DNA of 6,557 nt from Thermoanaerobaculia bacterium (lineage in GTDB: Bacteria > Acidobacteriota > Thermoanaerobaculia > Multivoradales > JAHEKO01), in assembly GCA_029287645.1 (NCBI GenBank), contig JARFQS010000110.1, positions 1-6,557 on the forward strand, given 5' to 3'. The stretch's first letter is position 1, and the number at the start of each line of letters is the position of its first letter. Below, one piece after another: positions 1 to 4,520 of the stretch. The notes under the pieces are model-generated. The model ran no database searches, was not told where the DNA came from, and saw only the letters and a list, made by a program, of their open reading frames with translations. The position numbers were made by a program, and so were the translations under genes.

Positions 1-17
1 TACTGAAGATCGCTCAA
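1..17 (-). CDS. rpsI: Ribosomal protein S9, first codons only (cut by window edge)
   Basis: Only the start of this gene lies in the window. Reading the minus strand from position 17, a TTG start gives M-S-D-L-Q followed by TA, which must be tyrosine if the frame stays open. S9 proteins very commonly begin with a short variable stretch and then Q-Y-Y-G-T-G-R-R-K, so an N-terminus ending in QY fits. A good Shine-Dalgarno sequence, GGGAGG, occupies 32-27 with 9 nt to the TTG. The gene begins 27 nt downstream of the rplM stop, and rplM-rpsI is a conserved two-gene operon in most bacteria. The identity therefore rests on operon order plus five or six residues. The TTG start is inferred, since no ATG is available in the visible part. 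Confidence 0.6.
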
Positions 18-44
18 ACCTCTTGCCCTCCCAGGCTACACCGT

Positions 45-476
45 TCAGGTGAATGAAATCGCTTCAGGCTGCTGCGCCTGATGTGGATGCTCCGCTCCGG
101 CGTAGACCTTGAGCTTGCGAAGCTGGTGGCGACCCAACCGATTCTTCGGCAGCATTCCCTTGACCGCATACTCGATGAGTCGGGCTGGTCGCTGGCTACG
201 CACCTGGGCGGCCGTCCTGGACTTCAATCCACCCGGATGCTGGCTGTGTCGGTAGTAGACCTTCAGGTCTTCCTTGCGCCCGGAGAAGACAGCCTTCTCG
301 GCGTTGATCACAATGACGAAGTCGCCGGTATCGATATGCGGCGCGTATTCCGGCTTGTGCTTGCCGGTGAGCAGACGGGCCACCTCGGTCGAGAGCCGGC
401 CGACGGTCTGATCAGATGCGTCCACTACGAACCAATGGCGGTCGACTTCACCCTTCTTGGGGCTATACGTTTTCAT
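45..476 (-). CDS. rplM: Large subunit ribosomal protein L13
   Basis: This gene encodes L13, an early-assembling 50S protein that binds 23S rRNA. The product is 143 aa, against about 142 in E. coli. Recognisable segments in order are an N-terminal KTYSPK followed by WFVVDA (residues ~15-20), VGRLST (~25-30), LLTGKHKP (~35-42), the [13 protein letters not shown] strand, [10 protein letters not shown] (~75-84), and the family signature region [11 protein letters not shown] through LKVYAG (~103-124), with an [10 protein letters not shown] tail. The open frame extends 36 codons upstream of the chosen ATG, but that extension contains the promoter and leader and has no L13 similarity, so ATG at 476 is the start. 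The Shine-Dalgarno is weak (GAG, 7 nt upstream). It is transcribed together with rpsI and divergently from ubiE. In E. coli L13 represses its own operon through the mRNA leader, and the structured leader here could act similarly (inference). Confidence 0.97.
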   Translation of the reverse strand: MKTYSPKKGEVDRHWFVVDASDQTVGRLSTEVARLLTGKHKPEYAPHIDTGDFVIVINAEKAVFSGRKEDLKVYYRHSQHPGGLKSRTAAQVRSQRPARLIEYAVKGMLPKNRLGRHQLRKLKVYAGAEHPHQAQQPEAISFT

Positions 477-519
477 GATGTCGCTCGACCGTTCTCGTTT
501 CTTGACAGAAGATACCCGA

Positions 520-536
520 CCCTTGCCGGGCAAAGG
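520..536 (-). promoter_or_regulatory. Stem-loop at the 5' end of the rplM-rpsI leader RNA
   Basis: On the minus strand this 17-nt element can fold as CCTTTGC-CCG-GCAAGGG: a 7-bp stem (one G-U pair) with a 3-nt loop. It begins only a few nucleotides after the predicted transcription start, so the mRNA would open with this hairpin. A second, weaker TTCT/AGAA mini-hairpin sits at 499-510, between it and the start codon. Ribosomal protein operons often carry autogenous control elements in the leader, and L13 autoregulation is known in E. coli. Whether this hairpin is a binding site, an mRNA stabiliser or neither is not shown by the sequence. Confidence 0.45.
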
Positions 537-543
537 ACCTCCG

Positions 544-572
544 ATATTAAGGAGGGACCCCTGGAATGTCAA
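544..572 (-). promoter_or_regulatory. Strong sigma70-type promoter for rplM-rpsI
   Basis: Read on the minus strand, a perfect -35 box TTGACA (572-567) is followed by exactly 17 nt and then TAATAT (549-544), five of six matches to TATAAT. Transcription would start near 538-537 and leave a leader of about 62 nt before the rplM ATG at 476. This is much the best promoter in the window, which suits the high expression demand for ribosomal proteins. A 5-bp inverted repeat, CCTCC (538-542) and GGAGG (551-555), brackets the -10 box symmetrically. It could be chance or a regulator site. Confidence 0.85.
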
Positions 573-671
573 GAGCCTCAGCACCGACGAAACGACCCTG
601 GTGCCACCCTCTCCCGCGTGCTTGTCAGCACCCGGCTTCTCCCACCCTGCGCTTGAATGTAGACTCGTCGA

Positions 672-1388
672 ATGCAGTCCGCAGGCCAGCCGGTCGACAA
701 GAACGGCCAGACCATCGAACGGATGTTCAGCGCCGTCGCGCCCCGCTACGATCTGCTCAATCGACTGCTCTCAGCCAATCTGGACCAACGATGGCGACGG
801 CAGGCTGCCGCAGCGCTCACCCTACCCATTGGAGCCCCGGTGCTCGATGTCTGCGCGGGGACTGGCGATCAGGCCCTGGCCCTTCGCAAGAGGACATCGA
901 ATGTCTGGGCTGCCGACTTTTCCGTGCCGATGCTCGAGATCGCCAACCGAAAATTCAGGCGCTCCGAGGCACCTTTCCCGGCGGGATTCGCCAGCGATAC
1001 GCTGCGCCTACCTCTTCCCTCGAAGAGCCTCGGAGCCGTAACGGTGTCCTTCGGACTGCGCAACGTGGCCGATCTGGACGCAGCCCTGAGCGAGATGCTC
1101 AGGGTCCTGCAGACAGAGGGTGAGGTAGCCATCCTGGAATTCGCGCTGCCGCGGAGCCAATTCCTCCGCAAGCCGTATTTGTTCTACTTCCGAAACATCC
1201 TGCCGCGGATCGGTGCCTGGATCTCCCCCCGGGGCTCGGCCTACACCTATCTACCTGATTCGGTGATGCAATTCCCTCAACGGGAGCAGTTCACGCGCAG
1301 AATGGAGGCTGTCGGATTCCGTGACGCCACCTGGCACGACCTGACCGGTGGCATTGTGTGTCTTTACACAGGAAGGCGAGATAGATGA
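672..1388 (+). CDS. ubiE/menG: UbiE/MenG quinone C-methyltransferase
   Basis: This gene encodes the SAM-dependent C-methyltransferase that converts demethylmenaquinone to menaquinone, and in ubiquinone makers also methylates the benzoquinol precursor. The product is 238 aa, within the usual 230-250. Seen in order are [13 protein letters not shown] (18-30, the family's YDxxN region), SAM-binding motif [11 protein letters not shown] (57-66), the acidic loop ADFSVPML (81-88), the hallmark [10 protein letters not shown] (126-135), and the C-terminal [12 protein letters not shown] (191-202) followed by a GF near 215 and a GGI/V segment. An in-frame TAG at 660-662 means the gene cannot start further upstream than about ATG 672. 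There is no clear Shine-Dalgarno and I found no convincing promoter in the 95 bp before it. It overlaps folD by 4 bp (ATGA) and leads the four-gene cluster. MenG versus UbiE function cannot be separated from sequence alone, and no other quinone genes are in view. Confidence 0.93.
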   Translation: MQSAGQPVDKNGQTIERMFSAVAPRYDLLNRLLSANLDQRWRRQAAAALTLPIGAPVLDVCAGTGDQALALRKRTSNVWAADFSVPMLEIANRKFRRSEAPFPAGFASDTLRLPLPSKSLGAVTVSFGLRNVADLDAALSEMLRVLQTEGEVAILEFALPRSQFLRKPYLFYFRNILPRIGAWISPRGSAYTYLPDSVMQFPQREQFTRRMEAVGFRDATWHDLTGGIVCLYTGRRDR

Positions 1389-2320
1389 CCAAAATCCTGG
1401 ATGGAAACGCCCTGGCAAAGCAGATCCGAGGCGAAGTGGCGGAAAGTGTGAGCGAGATCGTCGAAGGTGGCGGGCGTCCGCCCGGTCTCGCAGCCCTGTT
1501 GATCGGTGAGAACCCGGCGTCCGAGGTCTATGTTCGATCGAAGGCCCGAGACTGCGAGAAGGTGGGAATCCTCAGCCGGACCCTCAGGCGGCCTGACGAC
1601 TGTCCCCAAGACGAGCTGCTGGCCCTGATCGACGATCTCAATAGCGACCCCGACATCGACGGCATCCTGGTGCAGCTCCCTCTGCCGGCGAGCCTCGACG
1701 AGAAGTTGACTCTGGCCAGGGTGTCACCCGAAAAGGACGTGGATGGATTCCATCCCGAAAGCGTCGGACATCTCTGGCTCGACGAAGCCGGGTTCGTGCC
1801 GGCGACTCCGAGCGGCATCATGGAGATGCTGCGGCGCAGCGGCATCCCGCTGGAGGGCCAGCAGGCCGTGATCGTCGGCCGCAGCACCATCGTCGGTAAA
1901 CCGATGGGGGCGCTCCTGCTGCGTGAGAACTGCACGGTAACCTTTTGCCACTCCCGTACCCGTGACCTGCCGGCTGTCTGCCGATCGGCGGATTTGTTGA
2001 TCGGTGCCATCGGGCGGCCCGCCTTCTTCGGGCCCGAGCACGTCAAAGAGGGAGCGGTCGTCGTCGACGTCGGCATCAATCGCATAACGGAGGCGGCCGA
2101 GGTGGAGCGGCTCTTCCCCGGCGATGAGGCTCGTCGCGAGCGCTTCGAAAGCAAGGGCTCCGTTCTGGTCGGCGACGTCGACTTCACCCGAGTCGCCCCT
2201 CTGACCTCGGCCATCACACCGGTACCTGGAGGGGTGGGCCCGTTGACCCGAGCCATGCTCCTGGTCAACACCCTGCGTGCGGCGAGGCTTCGACAGGGCA
2301 TCGCGGTGACGGCTTCTTAG
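1385..2320 (+). CDS. folD: Bifunctional methylenetetrahydrofolate dehydrogenase / methenyltetrahydrofolate cyclohydrolase
   Basis: FolD interconverts 5,10-methylene-, 5,10-methenyl- and 10-formyl-tetrahydrofolate in the cytosol, feeding purine and formyl-methionine synthesis. The product is 311 aa, slightly long for the family (about 280-300). Seen are the active-site helix with Tyr49 and Lys53 (YVRSKARDCEKVG), DGILVQLPLP with Gln97, PEKDVDGFHP with Asp120, TPSGIMEML (141-149), the NADP-binding loop VIVGRSTIVGKPM (162-174), CHSRTRDL (188-195), VVVDVGINR (225-233), and TPVPGGVGPLTRAML (278-292). All expected catalytic residues (Tyr, Lys, Gln, Asp) are present. The oddity is about 28 residues between DVGINR and VGDVDF, where E. 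coli FolD has about 6. A GGAAGG/GGCGAG Shine-Dalgarno lies at 1371-1380. The start overlaps the ubiE stop by 4 bp, which suggests translational coupling. Confidence 0.96.
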   Translation: MTKILDGNALAKQIRGEVAESVSEIVEGGGRPPGLAALLIGENPASEVYVRSKARDCEKVGILSRTLRRPDDCPQDELLALIDDLNSDPDIDGILVQLPLPASLDEKLTLARVSPEKDVDGFHPESVGHLWLDEAGFVPATPSGIMEMLRRSGIPLEGQQAVIVGRSTIVGKPMGALLLRENCTVTFCHSRTRDLPAVCRSADLLIGAIGRPAFFGPEHVKEGAVVVDVGINRITEAAEVERLFPGDEARRERFESKGSVLVGDVDFTRVAPLTSAITPVPGGVGPLTRAMLLVNTLRAARLRQGIAVTAS

Positions 2321-2327
2321 GAGATCC

Positions 2328-2921
2328 ATGGCCCCGCTGCGCATTGGCCTCACCGGCGGACTGGCGGCAGGTAAGTCAACGGTCGGCCGCTGGCTCGAGG
2401 AAGCCGGGATCCCGGTGATGGACGCCGACCGTGTGGTGGCCGAGCTCTACGAAGCGGGCGCACCTGGAGCTGTGGAAGTCCAGGAGCTCTTCGGAGACGA
2501 CCTGCTACTCGAGGACGGCTCGGTGAACCGTGCGCGGCTGGCTGATCTGATCTTCTCGGACAGGCAGGCCCGAGATCGACTGGAGGCGGCGATCCACCCG
2601 ATGGTACGGCGACGATTCGAGGACTTTGCCGCCAGCCAAACTGTCGCGGTGCTGGAGGCGACGCTCCTGGTCGAATCGGGGCTCCACACCGACTGCGATC
2701 GGGTCATCTCAGTCGAGGCCGATCCCGCTCTCAGGCGGCAACGCGCGATCGGCCGCGGCATGGATGAGCAAGAGGCCCAGCGAAGGCTGGATGCGCAGGG
2801 CAGTGGAGAGCTCCGTCGCGCCGCCGCCGATCACATTCTCTGGAACGACGGCTCTGTCGATCAGCTGCGGCATCGGGTCGACGAGCTCGTCCTCGAGCTG
2901 ACTCGGGGCAGCGAGCTATGA
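2328..2921 (+). CDS. coaE: Dephospho-CoA kinase
   Basis: CoaE phosphorylates the 3'-hydroxyl of the ribose in dephospho-CoA with ATP, the last step of coenzyme A synthesis. The product is 197 aa, normal for the family (about 195-210). Seen are the P-loop GGLAAGKST (10-18), the substrate-side DADRV with Asp32 and Asp34, FGDDLLLEDGSVNRARLADLIF in the CoA-binding lid-helix region (~55-76), IHPMVRRRFEDF (~87-98), the VLEATLLVESGLH strand, which takes the place of the common PLLFE, a lid with RRQRAIGRGM, and the C-terminal AADHILWNDGS. AGGAG at 2319-2323 gives a 4-nt spacing to ATG 2328. It follows folD by 7 bp and overlaps the next gene by 4 bp (ATGA), in the middle of the presumed operon. Confidence 0.95.
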   Translation: MAPLRIGLTGGLAAGKSTVGRWLEEAGIPVMDADRVVAELYEAGAPGAVEVQELFGDDLLLEDGSVNRARLADLIFSDRQARDRLEAAIHPMVRRRFEDFAASQTVAVLEATLLVESGLHTDCDRVISVEADPALRRQRAIGRGMDEQEAQRRLDAQGSGELRRAAADHILWNDGSVDQLRHRVDELVLELTRGSEL

Positions 2922-3499
2922 CGAAAGCCGCGCCCGAGTCCAACCCGCTGCAAGGCGTTGCCCTCGTAACGGGCAACCTCGGGAAGCTGGCGGAAGCCCG
3001 TCGTCTGTGCGGCGCGGACCTCGAAGCGGTCGAAATGGATCTTCCCGAGATCCAGTCCCTGGACCTGATCGCAGTGTTGAGGGCGAAGGGCGAGGAGGCC
3101 TCTCGACGCCTTGCAGGACCACTGATCGTGGAAGAGACCGGTTTGGAGCTGGCCGCCATGGCGGGGTTTCCCGGCCCGCTGGTCAAGTGGATGCTGGGGG
3201 CGGTAGGGGCCGAGGGTATCGCCCGAGCGGCCATCGCGCAGGGCGACGACAGAGTCACGGCGCGCTGTGCGTTGCTCCTCCTCGGGCCAGGCAGAGAGGT
3301 TGTCGCCGTTGGCGAGACGCGCGGTCGGGTGGTGCTGCCTCCACGTGGCGATCGAGGCTTCGGATGGGACCCCATCTTCGTGCCGGATGGAGAGGACAGG
3401 ACCTACGCCCAACTGCGCGCCGCAGAAAAGGACCTCTTGAGCCACCGTGGTCATGCATGGCGAGCCCTCCTGCGAGAGCTGGAGCAGCCAGAAAGCTAG
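2918..3499 (+). CDS. Non-canonical purine NTP pyrophosphatase (XTP/dITP diphosphatase), ITPA-like
   Basis: Members of the Ham1/RdgB/ITPA family hydrolyse XTP, ITP and dITP to monophosphate and pyrophosphate, keeping deaminated purines out of nucleic acids. The product is 193 aa, the usual size. Seen are TGNLGKLAEAR (18-28, the T/S-x-N-x-x-K substrate loop), EIQSLD (44-49), VEETGLEL (71-78), GFPGPLVKWML (83-93), FGWDPIFVPDG (148-158), TYAQL, and SHRGHAW (175-181). PGPxxKW is the style of archaeal and eukaryotic members such as human ITPA, not the PGVYSAR form of RdgB. Where relatives carry DDSG or EDTx, this protein has Glu73 in place of the catalytic Asp. Its ATG overlaps the coaE stop (ATGA), and its TAG overlaps the convergent argF stop in a CTAG. 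I give no symbol because RdgB and ITPA subtypes differ. Confidence 0.88.
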   Translation: MTKAAPESNPLQGVALVTGNLGKLAEARRLCGADLEAVEMDLPEIQSLDLIAVLRAKGEEASRRLAGPLIVEETGLELAAMAGFPGPLVKWMLGAVGAEGIARAAIAQGDDRVTARCALLLLGPGREVVAVGETRGRVVLPPRGDRGFGWDPIFVPDGEDRTYAQLRAAEKDLLSHRGHAWRALLRELEQPES

Positions 3500-4425
3500 A
3501 GACTCTCCCCAGCCAACAGCCAGAGGAGCAGCGCTTTCTGCGCGTGGAGGCGGTTCTCCGCCTCGTCGAAGATTCGACTCTGGGGACCATCCGCCACCTC
3601 GGCAGAGACCTCTTCGCCCCGATGGCAGGGCAGGCAGTGCAGGAAAACCGCCTCCGGGAGAGCCTTCGACATCAAGCTCGCATCGACCCTGTAGCCTTTG
3701 AAAGCCTCGAGTCGCAGAGCGGCCTCTTCCTCCTGTCCCATGGAAGCCCAGACATCGGTGTAGACCGCAGAGGCTCCGTCGACCGCCGCCGCCGGATCGT
3801 TCATCAACTCGATCTTCGTTCCCGCCTCGACTGCACCGCTCCGAGCCTTCTCCACGTAGACCGGGTTGGGCTCGTAGCCTTCGGGGGTCGCCACCGCAAT
3901 GTCCATCCCGAGCATCGGCGCGGTGATCATCAGGGAGTGGACCACGTTGTTGCCGTCGCCGACGTAGGCCAGCTTGCGCCCCATGAGGTCGCCGAAGACC
4001 TCCGTCAGCGTGAAGAAGTCGGCCAGGGCCTGGCAGGGGTGCAGGTCGTCGGTGAGCCCGTTGATGACCGGGATCGTGCCGTACCTCGCCAAATCGACGA
4101 CCGTCTGGTGTGCGAAGGTCCGGGCCATGATGCCGTCGACGTAGCGTGACAGGACCTGGGCCGTGTCGGAAATCGTCTCGCCCCTTCCCAGCTGCAGGTC
4201 GCGGTTCGACAGGAACAGTCCCTGTCCCCCCAACTGGAACATGCCGACTTCGAAGCTGACCCGTGTTCGGGTCGAAGACTTCTCGAAGATCAAGCCCAGG
4301 CTCTTGCCGCTCAGGCGTGAACGGTATCGCTCCGGCTCACTCTTGACGCGACTCGCCAGGGCGAGCAGTCCACGCAGCTCCTCGGGGGTCAGATCGGCGA
4401 CGGAAATCAGGCTTCTGACTCTCAC
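3496..4425 (-). CDS. argF: Ornithine carbamoyltransferase
   Basis: This enzyme joins carbamoyl phosphate and ornithine to give citrulline in arginine synthesis. The product is 309 aa from a GTG start, typical for the family. In order: the carbamoyl-phosphate loop STRTR (51-55), GETISDTAQVLSRY (83-96), LHPCQALADF (128-137, HPCQ being diagnostic), YVGDGNNVVHSL (154-165), the ornithine-binding DVWASMG (224-230), and HCLPCHRGEEV (263-273), where most OTCases have HCLPAHRG. The SMG and HCLP motifs favour ornithine over N-acetylornithine transferases. The frame opens upstream to a TTG at 4446, but a strong AGGAGGG Shine-Dalgarno at 4440-4434 lies inside that extension, with the AGGAGG core (4440-4435) 9 nt before GTG 4425, so GTG is the better start. 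It is transcribed divergently from purB. No other arg genes are visible. Confidence 0.95.
   Translation of the reverse strand: MRVRSLISVADLTPEELRGLLALASRVKSEPERYRSRLSGKSLGLIFEKSSTRTRVSFEVGMFQLGGQGLFLSNRDLQLGRGETISDTAQVLSRYVDGIMARTFAHQTVVDLARYGTIPVINGLTDDLHPCQALADFFTLTEVFGDLMGRKLAYVGDGNNVVHSLMITAPMLGMDIAVATPEGYEPNPVYVEKARSGAVEAGTKIELMNDPAAAVDGASAVYTDVWASMGQEEEAALRLEAFKGYRVDASLMSKALPEAVFLHCLPCHRGEEVSAEVADGPQSRIFDEAENRLHAQKALLLWLLAGESL
3547..3564. other. Perfect hairpin inside the argF 3' coding end
   Basis: GAGGCGG (3547-3553), loop TTCT, CCGCCTC (3558-3564): a perfect 7-bp stem with a 4-nt loop, about 48 bp past the end of the ITPase gene and within the argF codons for residues near 287-293. 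No T-run follows on either strand (plus continues GTCGAAG), so it is not a classical intrinsic terminator. It is the only strong hairpin I noticed near the convergent gene ends and could stabilise or delimit the 3' end of the ubiE-folD-coaE-ITPase transcript, or simply reflect codon use. Confidence 0.3.
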
Positions 4426-4434
4426 GATGGGATC

Positions 4435-4440
4435 CCTCCT
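4435..4440 (-). promoter_or_regulatory. Ribosome binding site that fixes the argF start
   Basis: On the minus strand the hexamer AGGAGG lies 9 nt upstream of GTG 4425-4423. It is the best Shine-Dalgarno in the window. It falls inside the upstream in-frame extension that would begin at TTG 4446, which argues that the longer reading is not used. Confidence 0.8.
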
Positions 4441-4457
4441 CGACAAAGACCGCGCCG

Positions 4458-4508
4458 ATGCTAGCAGACCTTCAGGGCCGGTTCGAGAGCCTCGCGCTCT
4501 GCTAGAAT
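4458..4508. promoter_or_regulatory. Divergent argF/purB promoter region with 8-bp inverted repeat
   Basis: CTAGCAGA (4461-4468) and TCTGCTAG (4498-4505) form a perfect inverted repeat with 29 nt between the arms. Each arm runs outward into a -10-like box on its own strand: TAGAAT on plus (4503-4508) for purB and TAGCAT on minus (4463-4458) for argF. With 17-nt spacers the two -35 positions would overlap at 4480-4486, but neither resembles TTGACA. Predicted starts are near 4515 (purB) and 4451 (argF). The symmetry suggests a shared divergent control region, possibly with an activator or repressor. This is inference, as no known operator such as an ARG box is recognisable. Confidence 0.45.
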
Positions 4509-4520
4509 TCGCCTTGGATC

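Noticed and set aside
502..507. TTGACA on the plus strand as a -35 box for ubiE
   Set aside because: No -10-like sequence occurs at 15-19 nt downstream (the region is GC-rich), and the site lies about 165 bp before ubiE inside the rplM leader.
477..584. N-terminal extension of rplM to an upstream ATG at 584
   Set aside because: The extra 36 codons cover the promoter and leader hairpin, and L13 proteins start at the MKTYSPK-like segment.
81..1123. Plus-strand open frames across rplM, the intergenic region and early ubiE
   Set aside because: They are antisense to the clear L13 gene or out of frame with UbiE and show no family features.
1528..2353. Minus-strand open frames opposite folD
   Set aside because: Arg/Ser/Pro-rich shadow translations without motifs, fully covered by a strong FolD reading on the other strand.
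3533..3545. GCGC-TTTCT-GCGC mini-hairpin near the convergent gene ends as a terminator
   Set aside because: Only a 4-bp stem, no T-run on either strand, and inside argF coding sequence.
3007..4149. Long plus-strand open frame (380 codons) running across the ITPase and argF genes
   Set aside because: It spans two well-supported genes in other frames, has low-complexity Arg/Gly-rich composition and no domain; an artefact of high GC.
4426..4446. TTG start for argF at 4446
   Set aside because: It would bury the strong AGGAGG inside the coding region; GTG 4425 has this site at 9 nt and gives a normal OTCase N-terminus.
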